Shown: piece by piece, positions 49,990-59,538 of the stretch | How positions within the stretch are numbered: the first letter of the stretch is position 1 | Layout: every line of letters begins with the position of its first letter | Source of the DNA: Sporobacter sp963675425 | Lineage (GTDB): Bacteria; Bacillota; Clostridia; Oscillospirales; Oscillospiraceae | NCBI GenBank assembly: GCA_963675425.1 | Contig: OY776214.1 | Coordinates: 2,666,001-2,730,000, forward strand | Reading direction: 5' to 3' | Length of the DNA: 64,000 bases | Position numbers and translations under genes: made by a program | Notes under the pieces: generated by a model | Database searches by the model: none | Seen by the model: the letters and a program-made list of their open reading frames with translations, nothing else | What the model was told of the DNA's origin: nothing

Positions 49990-50424
49990 TTAATAACGAT
50001 AGAGATCTCTTTTTTCTGTTTCTACCAACGCATTAATCAACGCAATCCGCAGTTCTTCTTTTGACAGACTCTTTACATATTTTACGATCTGATCGTAGCG
50101 TTGCTTTTCCCGTGTCTCTTCTTCTCGCTCATATTCTTCGATTTCAGCGATATATCTATCTGCCTCTCTTGGAAAGACTGTAAAAAACAGGGCGATCTTG
50201 TGCTTACATACGATTTTATTCCCTTCGGCATATGGACAATTGCATGTGGATTTTCTGGGATGCTCGGTATCAATCATCACATGGTACGGTTCATTCCCGC
50301 TACCGGCAACGTTTCCCTCAAATTTATGTTCACCTACTTGTTTCCAAGAAACTATCTTCTTCCATTTATAGTATTCATGGCCTCTCCATGCAGAGGCATT
50401 ACTGGCAATCGATAGAAGACTCAT
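49990..50424 (-). CDS. SWIM zinc-finger protein
   Basis: 144 residues from ATG 50422-50424 (GGGGAG 9 bases upstream). STCNCPYAEGNKIVCKHKIALFF is a SWIM motif (CxC...CxH), preceded by KFEGNVAGSGNEPYHVMI. The C-terminal half is charged and helical. SWIM domains bind DNA or protein. First gene of an AT-rich, decayed stretch. Confidence 0.8.
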   Translation of the reverse strand: MSLLSIASNASAWRGHEYYKWKKIVSWKQVGEHKFEGNVAGSGNEPYHVMIDTEHPRKSTCNCPYAEGNKIVCKHKIALFFTVFPREADRYIAEIEEYEREEETREKQRYDQIVKYVKSLSKEELRIALINALVETEKRDLYRY

Positions 50425-50540
50425 ATCGTTTTTCTCCCCGTTTTCTCTCTGCAGACAGGTAATGTGCTCAGTCCTGATATCTCCCATCTGTGGCAAGAGG
50501 ATATTCTTATTTGTATTAATGAGCACGTTAAAGCAGCCAT

Positions 50541-50609
50541 CTATTTCTTCTCCAACCTCACCACCGTCTCAACGTGCCTTGAGTGCGTAAAAATGATGCC
50601 GCCATTCTC
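50541..50609 (-). pseudogene. Methyltransferase C-terminal remnant
   Basis: 22 codons, ending FTHSRHVETVVRLEKK-stop and preceded directly by a stop. HVETVV is the usual end of RlmD-type rRNA methyltransferases and some DNA methylases. The remainder is gone. The rest of 50425-50800 holds no gene I can support. Confidence 0.4.
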
Positions 50610-50800
50610 TTATAGGGGTAGTGTCATAAGCACATTTATATTTTACAAAACAAAAGACGCGAAAGATAGCCTCCACGTCAAAAACAAAATTTCCTATTCG
50701 GCCTCTCAATCCCTTGATACGTCAGCGTTTCAGCCTTTGCACCGGCACGAGAGCTCATTACTGATGTCTGTGGTCATACGCAGTGTGCGTAGAAATTTTC

Positions 50801-51936
50801 TTAATGTACCTCTTTTTCCAGAAAGTCCAGGATTTTAGTCCAGTATTCCTCGTCATCTTCTACGTTTCTAAAATCACAGTCCTTAATAATATAATGCACC
50901 CAAGAGCTGCGTAGCCATGACTGTGCTTCAGGATAAGCCTCTTGTAGCCTATTCATATTGATGGGAGGCACCTCAGTATCTCCTGTACTTGCTATAAAAA
51001 GTACCGGTCTTCCATCGGTGTTTTTGATTTGTTCCACCGGTTTCATATATTTTACTTTATCACTACCATATACCAATTTTAAAGAGGATACGATGAGGGG
51101 CTTTTCAAGGGAAAGAATGAAATTAGCTGTCCGAAGGAATTAACTGCAATTGCACCACCCATTGATGCTCCTTGTACGACAATCGGTGCATCCTTATACT
51201 TTTCTTGACTGTTAATATAATCCACAACAGCCTGTACATCCTTTACTTCATCATAACCAAGACATATCCGGTTACCATCGCTCTTTCCATGTCCTCGAAC
51301 ATCAAGTAATATGGATGCATAACCATTATCCTGCATAATTTTTGCATGACCGTAAAAATAAGTAACCGATGGCTGTACAATACCGCTCAAATATATAATT
51401 ACTGCTTTAGGATGGGTGGTTGTTATTTCTGAAGCCCATATTTTCAAACCATCTTCGGTTCTTAAATACATTTGATTATCCTTTAGGTTAAAGTCCTTCG
51501 CCTGATAAATATCCTGAAGGGGAAAATCATTGGTTACATATCCGAGGTAATTAACATGTCGGTTCAAAAACATCGGCAGTGCAAAATAGGGAAGCAAAAT
51601 AAAAATTGTAAGAAAGATTCCAGTTCCTATTGCAACTGCTTTTACAATAATATGAAAAACAAATTGTTTTCCTGATCTTACCCTTATACTTCCGGATATA
51701 ATTTTTTTTATTTTTCGACGGAGTATAATATAAACCGATATAGCTGCTATTAGAATAGGAATATATATCAAACCTTTTAGAAAGGATCTCAATGTATTAG
51801 TATCAGATACATATTCAACTGTAAAAGTTGTTATCATCATGATAAAACATAAAAAAAATAGTACCAAGGACAAAACAGATATGGCTTTTAATAATATATA
51901 GGAACTTCTTTTTTTATTAATATCATAACATTCCAC
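50801..51936 (-). pseudogene. Alpha/beta hydrolase broken by frameshift and deletion
   Basis: The first part (51079-51936) has three N-terminal helices and the hydrolase core with DVRGHGKSDG and the nucleophile motif GASMGG. Right after it the frame ends. The C-terminal part (50801-51076) continues in another frame with LFIASTGDTEVPP (catalytic Asp) but apparently lacks the final catalytic His environment of the usual spacing. Roughly 70-80 residues that normally lie between the two are missing. So the gene is inactive unless sequence error explains part of it. Confidence 0.75.
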
Positions 51937-51972
51937 TATTTACCTCCAATAGTTATTTATATCATTTTACCA

Positions 51973-52302
51973 TTGTCGAAAGCAGTTTACAACTTTATTA
52001 TCTCATTGCTAATTTACGGGGTGTTAGTTCCACAACAGAGCTACCGTCTTTATTTACAACAGTTCTATAGTCTCAACTATATTGTACACATAAGGTTGGA
52101 CACAAGTTCAATTGGAGTAAGCAGAATTCGAAACGAGCTGATCAAACTGAATTTTCAAGTCAGCCGGCGGCTGGTAAAGCGGTACTTGCAAGTGATGGAT
52201 ATTGTGGCATTCTATCCCGGCCCCAATTTAAGCAAGCGTGCCAAGATGATTCCGAATTCATGTTTAGCCATCAAACCACCTCTATACTCATCGATTCACT
52301 GA
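51973..52302 (+). mobile_element. IS3-family transposase remnant
   Basis: A 109-codon frame without a proper start. Residues 48-92 (GVSRIRNELIKLNFQVSRR...KRYLQVMDIVAFYPGPNLSKR) match the helix-turn-helix region before the catalytic core in IS3-type OrfB proteins. The DDE core and the inverted ends are missing. It flanks the broken hydrolase, consistent with earlier insertion and loss. Confidence 0.65.
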
Positions 52303-52317
52303 CAAATTGGAATTTGT

Positions 52318-52785
52318 CTATTTGCTTTTTGTCTGGCACTCACTACATTCTGCGTCATGAATAGAGATAATACCACCACAAACAGGGCAAGTATATTCTT
52401 CATTCTGTTGCTTCATAAACTCCACAAGCCCAGCCTCTTTTACAGTCTGATTATTTTTCATGAGGCTTTTACCATATCGGGTATTATAGCTTTTTTCAAG
52501 TGACTTAATTTGTTTACAAGGATAATCAGCGCATTCAAAGCAATAGGTAAGTTCCTTTCCCTTTATGCAGTCTTTTATTTTGCACTTTCGGCAATGCTCC
52601 GGTTTTCCTGTATCGCTGTTTAAGCAACCCGCACAAGGCTTCTTATGATAGCAGTGTTTATAACAAACCATGCAGTTCATGCCACAAGGGGCAAACATCG
52701 AAGTTTCAATTATATCTGGCATTTTAATATTTGTTTGGCTCCTTATAAATTCCTGTTTATTTACATGCTTTATAAAAGGATTCAT
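52318..52785 (-). CDS. DUF3795-domain protein
   Basis: 155 residues. APCGMNCMVCYKHCYHKKPCAGC, HCRKCKIKDC and YCFECADYPC give the DUF3795 cysteine array; a C-terminal CPVCGG...CSEC zinc ribbon follows. Probably binds metal; function unknown. The assigned ATG lacks a clear ribosome site, so an internal start is possible. Confidence 0.7.
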   Translation of the reverse strand: MNPFIKHVNKQEFIRSQTNIKMPDIIETSMFAPCGMNCMVCYKHCYHKKPCAGCLNSDTGKPEHCRKCKIKDCIKGKELTYCFECADYPCKQIKSLEKSYNTRYGKSLMKNNQTVKEAGLVEFMKQQNEEYTCPVCGGIISIHDAECSECQTKSK

Positions 52786-52867
52786 TTTTTACCATTTTAT
52801 TGTCCATCTCAGAAAAATTCAAGCATGAACTCAAAAATACCCCATGTCATCTATAAAATGCCATTAA

Positions 52868-52906
52868 AAACAGGGCCGAAAAATGCACTTTTTCGGCCCG
52901 TTTTTT
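52868..52906. terminator. Bidirectional terminator after rlmD
   Basis: An 11-bp GGGCCGAAAAA stem with loop TGCAC and T-runs in both directions. It closes rlmD on the minus strand. Confidence 0.9.
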
Positions 52907-52952
52907 GCTCATTTTTTACTCTAAAACCACTACATATCGTGGTCAATCTGTA

Positions 52953-54326
52953 TTATTCACCCTTAAAACCACAATTCGTCATCAGAATTACCGTCTCAAC
53001 ATGGGCGCATCGGGGGAACATATCAAACGCTGTGGCTTCCGCGGCCTTGTAACCCAGCGCGTCAAAGAGCTTTAAATCGCGCGCAAGCGTGGCCGGATCG
53101 CACGAGACATAGACGACGCGGGCAGGGGAGAGGGACGCAATCGTCTCGACAACGCCGGGGAGGAGCCCCTTGCGCGGTGGGTCGACGATGACGACGTCGG
53201 GGCATATGCCGCGTTCTTTCAGATCGGATGCCGCCTCGCCGGCATCGGCGCAGATGAATTCCGCATTGCTGACGCCGTTCATCTCAGCGTTTTGCCGCGC
53301 GTCGCATACCGCTGCTTCAACAACCTCGACGCCAATAGCGCGCAGGGCCTTCGACGCCATGATGAGCGTAATGGTCCCGGTGCCGCAGTACAGGTCCAGA
53401 ACAGTCTGCCGACCGTCGAGCGCGGCGTATTCCATCGCCTTGGCGTAAAGCCGCGCGGCCTGCTCGCGATTAATCTGATAAAACGAACGGGGGGAGAGTT
53501 TGAAGGTGAGCCCGCACAGCTCGTCCGTAATATAGTCCTCGCCCCAAAGCGTTATAAACTCGCCGGTAAGTACCGTGTTACCGTGTGTTTTATTGATGTT
53601 TAAAACAATGCTCGCCGTTTCGGGGCACTGTTTGCGTATTTCGTCGATGAGCGCGTCCACGTGGGGCAGCTGCCGGTCGAAGGATACAACGGTTATCTGG
53701 GCTTTGCCCGTAGCAAAGGCGTACCGGCAGAAGACGTGGCGTACCGTGCCGCTGCGAAGCGTCTCGTTGTACGCCGTGACGGCGAACCGGTCCATCCAGC
53801 GCCGGACCGCGGCGGCCGCCCGGTCGGCGACCTCGGCCTGTATCAGGCAGGTCTCAGTTGGTACGATCTCATGGCTGCGTTCACGGTAAAAGCCGGTCAC
53901 TGACCGGCCCTCGACTTTTCCGACGTTGTAGATGGCTTTGTTGCGATAGTTTTCCGGTGAGCTTGCGCCGACAATTCCGGCGACTAGGACGTCCAGTCCG
54001 CCGATGCGCGCCAGCGCGTCCTCAACGCGCCGGAGTTTGAAACGAAGCTCCTCGCTGTAATCCATATGCCAAAGGTCACAGCCGCCGCATTTGCCAAAGT
54101 TGGGGCAGGATGGCTCCACGCGGGAGGGAGAGGCGTCTATGACCTGCTCCAGCCGGGCGTACACAATTTTCCCCGCATCCTTCATAACCTTGACGCGGCA
54201 CGTCTCACCGACGAGCGCGCCTTTAATGAACAGGACGCGTCCGTTTTCCCGGGCAACGCCGTCTCCGTTTGAGGCATAGCCCTCAATCGTGACCGAATGT
54301 ATTGAGTTTTTCTTCAGTTCCGCCAT
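52953..54326 (-). CDS. rlmD: 23S rRNA (uracil-C5)-methyltransferase RlmD/RumA type
   Basis: 457 residues. An N-terminal TRAM domain, the [4Fe-4S] cysteines in CPNFGKCGGCDLWH, the SAM-binding VLDLYCGTGTITL, DPPRKG and the catalytic VSCDPATLARDL. Ends AHVETVILM. RumA methylates U1939 in 23S rRNA; the Clostridia enzyme may be RlmCD with a second target. Confidence 0.92.
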   Translation of the reverse strand: MAELKKNSIHSVTIEGYASNGDGVARENGRVLFIKGALVGETCRVKVMKDAGKIVYARLEQVIDASPSRVEPSCPNFGKCGGCDLWHMDYSEELRFKLRRVEDALARIGGLDVLVAGIVGASSPENYRNKAIYNVGKVEGRSVTGFYRERSHEIVPTETCLIQAEVADRAAAAVRRWMDRFAVTAYNETLRSGTVRHVFCRYAFATGKAQITVVSFDRQLPHVDALIDEIRKQCPETASIVLNINKTHGNTVLTGEFITLWGEDYITDELCGLTFKLSPRSFYQINREQAARLYAKAMEYAALDGRQTVLDLYCGTGTITLIMASKALRAIGVEVVEAAVCDARQNAEMNGVSNAEFICADAGEAASDLKERGICPDVVIVDPPRKGLLPGVVETIASLSPARVVYVSCDPATLARDLKLFDALGYKAAEATAFDMFPRCAHVETVILMTNCGFKGE

Positions 54327-54473
54327 AGTTTCACACCCGTTAACGTATGTTGGCTAAATCGCCGTGCTTGAAACAGCCGGGCTAAAGCCCGGCCATTGCT
54401 CGTTTATTAAGATCGTAACGTGCTGTCAGGGTGTGTCCTTACCCTCTTGATCATCCGTTTCAATGTCGTCATC

Positions 54474-54887
54474 TTAGTCCTCGGCGTCATCAATATTTTC
54501 TGAGTCTCCATCGTCGTCTTCGGTGCCCTCGCTGATGCGCTCGGGGTCTGCGTCTGCTTGGCTTTCTTCAGCCGCCTTGTTTTTCAGATAGTCGTTAAGG
54601 TCCGCTTCCTCATATGTGGCGGTTTTATACTGGCCGTTTTTCAGACCAATAAAAAATTCGCGGATGGTTATAGCAATAACAAACACGGACAGTGCAATCA
54701 TTACAACAGCGATAATCGTTACGGCGGTCGGAGACATGGCTGCGTCTTCACTGGGCGTTTGCATTAATTTGATCATGATATAGATGAGATAACCACAGCC
54801 GGCCAGCCTTACGAAAATACCCAATTGGGCTCGCTGAGCTTTCTGGCTTGGGCTGCGCTGTTTATCATTTTTAAACATCTTGTCCAT
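54474..54887 (-). CDS. Membrane protein with acidic tail, possibly truncated by a stop
   Basis: 137 residues: a basic N-terminus, two helices (about 25-43 and 57-77), then an acidic, Asp/Glu-rich tail. After the TAA at 54474-54476 the same frame runs on for 16 more acidic or polar residues to TGA at 54426-54428. That suggests a recent nonsense change or stop-codon readthrough. No family recognised. Confidence 0.65.
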   Translation of the reverse strand: MDKMFKNDKQRSPSQKAQRAQLGIFVRLAGCGYLIYIMIKLMQTPSEDAAMSPTAVTIIAVVMIALSVFVIAITIREFFIGLKNGQYKTATYEEADLNDYLKNKAAEESQADADPERISEGTEDDDGDSENIDDAED

Positions 54888-55098
54888 CCTTTATCAATAA
54901 ATTCTGGGCGCCGGAGCGCGGCGCACAGCCGCGACCTGCATAAATTGTGCTGGCGCATACCGGCGGCTTGATACGCGGCGTGCAGCCTCATATTCAGTGG
55001 TCATAACAATACCATAAATAGCCGGCCAAATCAAGCTTTGAGACGCTATTGTCACACGCGGAAATATTTGATATTCGAGCCGAAAATGATCGGCTGCG

Positions 55099-57498
55099 TT
55101 ATTTCCGGCGCTTTTTAGCCGCCGGATCAAACTGGCTTGTGATCCATGACAGGATCATCATGAGCGGCACGGACGCCGCAACGACAATAACGGTGATCCA
55201 TATAGCCGTTGTCGACAGGGGATAGAGGGTAAACAGCCCGGAGAACACCAGGGCACCGAACACGAACAGAACCAGCATAGAAACGATCAGCCCGATCCGG
55301 AGCGAATTGAGCGGACGGCTAATCCGGTAGAGCATCATAAAGCCGACGGCGGCAATGATAATGGTCGCCATGGTGCCCATTTCACCGGACGAGATGCCGT
55401 AATGCTCGCATGCGAGCACTGTGGCCAGCAAAGCCAGAAAATCCGTTACACCGGCGGGCAGCGCTCGGATGAGCGCGTTGAGCAGGAAACGCCCGCGCAC
55501 CATGCTTGTGTTCTGCTCAAGGGCCAGAATGAACGACGGGATGCCGATGAGCGTGATGTTGAACAGCGACAGCTGGGACGGTGTAATCGGGTATTTTAAA
55601 GCGGCAATGAGCGCCGCGAGGGTCAGCGCGAACGAGAAGATATTCTTTGTTAAGAACAGCGACGCCGAGCGCTCAATGTTATTGATGACGCGCCGGCCCT
55701 CCGCCACAACGGACGGCATGGCGGCAAAATTGGAGTCCATCAGCACGAGCTGCGCAACCTGACAGGCTACGTCGCTGCCGGACGCCATGGCGATGCTGCA
55801 GTCGGCGTCTTTGAGCGCCAGCACATCGTTAACGCCGTCGCCTGTCATGGCAACCGTATGCCCGTCTTCCTTGAATGCGCGGATCAGCTTGCGCTTCTGG
55901 TCGGGCGTAACGCGGCCAAACACGGTATAGTTGCGAACGGCGTTTTTGATTTTGCGTTCCGTCGTCAGCTCCGTGGCGTCAATATACTTGTCGGCGTCCT
56001 CGATACCGGCCTCGATGGCCACACGCGACACGGTGAGCGGGTTATCACCCGATATGACCTTGATCGCAACGCCCTGCTTTTTAAAGAAGCTAAACGTTGC
56101 CGGCGCTTCGGGCCGGATGCTGTTGGTTAACACAACGAGTGCCAGCGGCGAGACCTCGCCCGTCACGCCTTTATCGCCCAGCGTCCCGGCATATCCGGCA
56201 AAGAGCAGCACCCGGCAGCCCTGCGAGGAGAATTTCTCGATCTGTTCCTGATAGCGGCCATAATCCGAGAGAAGAATTTTTTCCGGCGCGCCTAAAAGGA
56301 ACGTGCCAGAGCGGTTAAAAGTGACGCCGCTGTATTTGGCGGATGACGAAAAGGCCATCACCTGTACGGCGCGGCAGCGCGGCGGTTCGGTGAAGGCGCG
56401 CTTGAGCGCAGCCATGGTTTCGTTGTCGGATGCCATGCAGGCTGCGTAATCTGACAGGAGCGAGACGATCTCGGCCATGGGATACCGATCCTCCCGCAGG
56501 AGCGAGACCTCGTGCACCGTCATGGTGGGCTCTGTGATGGTGCCTGTTTTATCCACGCACAGCACGTCAACCCGGGCCAGCGTTTCAATACAGCCCATGT
56601 CGTGCACAAGCGTTTTTTTCTGTGCGAGGCGCAGGACGCTGACCGTAAGCGCCACGGAGACGAGCAGATAGAGCCCCTCAGGGATCATGCCGATGAGCGC
56701 CGCGACGGTGGATACGACGCTTTCGGTGACGGAGTAGCCCAGGGACATGGTTTGCTGCAAATATAAAAGGATGCCGAACGGGATGATGACAAAGCCGATA
56801 ACCTGCACGAGGCGCGTGAGCGCGTGCATCATGACCGACTGGTGCTTTTTACGATGCTTTTTTGCTTCGAGTGTCAGCTTTGACACGAACGAGTCGACAC
56901 CGACCATGTCAAGCCGGGCGCGGCACTCGCCGGACACGATGAAGCTGCCGGATAACAGCGTCGAGCCGGGCGTTTTGACAATCTCGTCGGCTTCGCCCGT
57001 TACAAGCGCTTCGTTAACACGGCATTCACCTGCTAAAACAACAGCGTCGGCGTAAATCTGATTACCAGCGCTGAAAATGGCCACATCGTCCAAAACGGCG
57101 TCTTCGGCCGGAATGGTCAGCGTTGTGCCGTCCCGTAACACCGTTGCATGCGGCTCGGCAATGAGGCGGAGCTTGGACAGTGTGCGCTTGGCGCGCAGCT
57201 CCTGAATAATCCCAATGGCGGTATTGGAGAATATGACCCCCATAAAGGTGAGGTTGCGGTAGGACTGCACAAAAATAATGAGCAGAGCCAGCACGAAAAA
57301 TATAAGGTTGAAGTACGTAAAGATGTTGTCCCTGAAAATTTGGCCAACCGTCTTCTCAGGCGACGCGGGACTTTCATTGCCATAGCCGTTGTCCAAGCGT
57401 TCCTTAGCCTCGCGCGCCGACAGCCCGATATCGGGCTGCGTCTCAATTCGGGGCAGTATTTTGTTGAGCGTTAAGTCCGTGTTTGTATGGGTGGGCAC
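55099..57498 (-). CDS. Cation-translocating P-type ATPase (CtpE-like)
   Basis: 799 residues from GTG 57496-57498 (GAGGG upstream). Phosphorylation motif DKTGTIT with Asp316, dephosphorylation motif VTGEADE in place of TGES, membrane motif IPEGLYLL, and MTGDGVNDVLALKDADCSIAM. Ten helices. This combination matches the CtpE-type Ca2+/cation pumps. Single-gene unit with its own promoter. Confidence 0.9.
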   Translation of the reverse strand: MPTHTNTDLTLNKILPRIETQPDIGLSAREAKERLDNGYGNESPASPEKTVGQIFRDNIFTYFNLIFFVLALLIIFVQSYRNLTFMGVIFSNTAIGIIQELRAKRTLSKLRLIAEPHATVLRDGTTLTIPAEDAVLDDVAIFSAGNQIYADAVVLAGECRVNEALVTGEADEIVKTPGSTLLSGSFIVSGECRARLDMVGVDSFVSKLTLEAKKHRKKHQSVMMHALTRLVQVIGFVIIPFGILLYLQQTMSLGYSVTESVVSTVAALIGMIPEGLYLLVSVALTVSVLRLAQKKTLVHDMGCIETLARVDVLCVDKTGTITEPTMTVHEVSLLREDRYPMAEIVSLLSDYAACMASDNETMAALKRAFTEPPRCRAVQVMAFSSSAKYSGVTFNRSGTFLLGAPEKILLSDYGRYQEQIEKFSSQGCRVLLFAGYAGTLGDKGVTGEVSPLALVVLTNSIRPEAPATFSFFKKQGVAIKVISGDNPLTVSRVAIEAGIEDADKYIDATELTTERKIKNAVRNYTVFGRVTPDQKRKLIRAFKEDGHTVAMTGDGVNDVLALKDADCSIAMASGSDVACQVAQLVLMDSNFAAMPSVVAEGRRVINNIERSASLFLTKNIFSFALTLAALIAALKYPITPSQLSLFNITLIGIPSFILALEQNTSMVRGRFLLNALIRALPAGVTDFLALLATVLACEHYGISSGEMGTMATIIIAAVGFMMLYRISRPLNSLRIGLIVSMLVLFVFGALVFSGLFTLYPLSTTAIWITVIVVAASVPLMMILSWITSQFDPAAKKRRK

Positions 57499-57538
57499 CG
57501 CGTTCCCTCAATTCATGAAAAATATGCCAATATAGAAT

Positions 57539-57566
57539 ATTATAACACATTTTGCGGTGTTCTGAA
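57539..57566 (-). promoter_or_regulatory. Promoter of the P-type ATPase gene
   Basis: Minus strand TTCAGA, 16-base spacer, TATAAT (57539-57544) with a TG one base before: extended -10. Confidence 0.6.
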
Positions 57567-57692
57567 CATAAAAAACCAAAAAAACTGACGTTATAAGCAC
57601 CGCTGTTTATCTTCCTGGATCGTTGTGATCGGCCTTGCTTTTCAGGTCCTGTTATGGCAAACTAAACTTAATATAGTAAGGACTGATACGTC

Positions 57693-59492
57693 ATGAAAAG
57701 CGAAAATCAAAACTTATTTCAAATGATTCGGCGATTCGCCGATGGCAGCAAGCGATATTTCGTGCTGGCTGTGCTGGCGGCTGCATTGAGTATCCTTTTC
57801 ACCTTCCTCATGCCGCAGATTGTCGGCTTCACGGTCGATTCCATTCTTGGCGACAAGCAAGCAGCGCTGCCGGCGTTTCTAGAACAGTTGTATGACCGGC
57901 TCGGCGGCCGTGAATATCTGCGCGCCAACTTCATCGTTTGTGCCGCCGGCGTTGTGGCTTCGTCGGCTCTGGCCGGCGTCTTCAATTATTTTAACCGGTT
58001 TGGAACGGCGAAGGGCACGGAAAAGTTTATCAAAAGGCTGCGCGACACGCTCTTCTCCCATATTCAGCGCCTGCCGTTTTCGTGGCATACGGAAAACCAG
58101 ACGGGAGACATAATCCAGAGATGTACGTACGACGTGGAAACGGCGCAGCGGTTTATTTCAATGCAGCTCGTGGAGGTTGTGCGTACGCTCCTGCTTGTTG
58201 TGCTCGCGCTCGTCATTATGTATTCTATGAACGTTTTGATGGCGTCTATCGCGCTGGCTTTCATCCCGCTCATCGTCGGCTACTCGCTTATTTTTTATGC
58301 CCGGATCGGCAGCCGGTTCCGTGAGGCCGACGAGGCCGAGGGCGTTCTGCTGGCTCATGTGCAGGAAAACCTGACGGGCGTGCGTGTTGTGCGCGCGTTC
58401 GGGCGCGAGCGGTTTGAGATCGATAAATTCGACCAGAAAAACGAAGCGTATATCGGCAAGTGGATGTCGCTGGGTAAAACCCTGGGCATTTTCTGGGGAC
58501 TCGGGGACATCGTGTCGTCGGGAGAGCTGCTCGTCATAACGGCCGTCGGGTCGATCCTGGCCGTTTCCGGACGGATTACACTCGGAGAATTTCTCGTTTT
58601 CCTCAGCTACATGACGACGATCATGTGGCCCATCCGCCAGCTCGGTCATATCCTGTCCGAAATGAGCAAAACAGGCGTTTCGCTCCGGCGGATACAGGAT
58701 ATTTTCGACGCGCCCATTGAGGAAGACGAGCCCAAGGATCAAAAGCCGCCGCTGGACCGCGATATTGTGTTCGACCATGTGAGCTTTGGCTACGGCGGAC
58801 AGGCGGTATTACAGGATGTCAGCTTCACGATAAAAAGAGGGACGACCTTCGGTATCCTCGGGGCCACAGGCTCCGGCAAATCAACAATTACGTATCTGTT
58901 AAACAGGCTGTACGACCTGCCGGAAGGCGGCGGACGCATCACTATCGGCGGTGTGGATATTCGGGAGATCGAGCGGCATTACCTGCGCCGCCGTGTCGGC
59001 CTTGTGCTTCAGGAGCCGTTTCTGTTCTCCAAGTCGGTCTTTGAAAACATCGACATCGCCGCCGGCAGCGAGGACCTGGCGCTGGTGCGCAAAAACGCGC
59101 GGATTGCAGCCGTGGACGCGAATATCATGTCCTTTTCACACGGATATGAAACCATCGTCGGCGAGCGGGGCGTAACGCTTTCGGGCGGGCAGAAGCAGCG
59201 TGTGGCCATTGCCCGAACGCTCATGACCGATGCGCCGATCATGATTTTTGACGACTCAATGTCCAGCGTCGACATGGAGACCGATGCGCGTATTCGGGAG
59301 GCGCTGCGTGAAAACACCGCCGGCGCGACCGTTATTTTAATTTCGCACCGCATTTCGACACTGATGCGCGCGGATACCATATTGGTGCTGGAGGACGGCC
59401 GCGTTTCTGAAATTGGACCGCACGGTGCGCTGCTTAAAAACAGCGGCATTTATAAAAGAATCTATGACCTGCAAAGCGGTGCGCCGGTATAA
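57693..59492 (+). CDS. Heterodimeric ABC exporter, degenerate-site subunit
   Basis: 599 residues: six helices (to ~330) and a nucleotide-binding domain. Walker A GATGSGKST (~389), LSGGQKQR (~496) and Walker B IMIFDDSMSSVD (~517). The catalytic Glu after Walker B is Asp, as in BmrC/TM287-type subunits. AAGGA upstream. Followed after 46 bases by its partner. Confidence 0.93.
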   Translation: MKSENQNLFQMIRRFADGSKRYFVLAVLAAALSILFTFLMPQIVGFTVDSILGDKQAALPAFLEQLYDRLGGREYLRANFIVCAAGVVASSALAGVFNYFNRFGTAKGTEKFIKRLRDTLFSHIQRLPFSWHTENQTGDIIQRCTYDVETAQRFISMQLVEVVRTLLLVVLALVIMYSMNVLMASIALAFIPLIVGYSLIFYARIGSRFREADEAEGVLLAHVQENLTGVRVVRAFGRERFEIDKFDQKNEAYIGKWMSLGKTLGIFWGLGDIVSSGELLVITAVGSILAVSGRITLGEFLVFLSYMTTIMWPIRQLGHILSEMSKTGVSLRRIQDIFDAPIEEDEPKDQKPPLDRDIVFDHVSFGYGGQAVLQDVSFTIKRGTTFGILGATGSGKSTITYLLNRLYDLPEGGGRITIGGVDIREIERHYLRRRVGLVLQEPFLFSKSVFENIDIAAGSEDLALVRKNARIAAVDANIMSFSHGYETIVGERGVTLSGGQKQRVAIARTLMTDAPIMIFDDSMSSVDMETDARIREALRENTAGATVILISHRISTLMRADTILVLEDGRVSEIGPHGALLKNSGIYKRIYDLQSGAPV

Positions 59493-59538
59493 TCCGGCCC
59501 ATCGCGACGCTGCAGCACAATAAAAGTTGGTGAAATAA

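Noticed and set aside
50464..50838. 124-codon plus-strand frame
   Set aside because: No motif or ribosome site; it crosses remnant DNA and the end of the broken hydrolase.
50801..51936. Two separate intact hydrolase genes
   Set aside because: Nucleophile and catalytic Asp motifs fall in different frames and an internal segment is missing.
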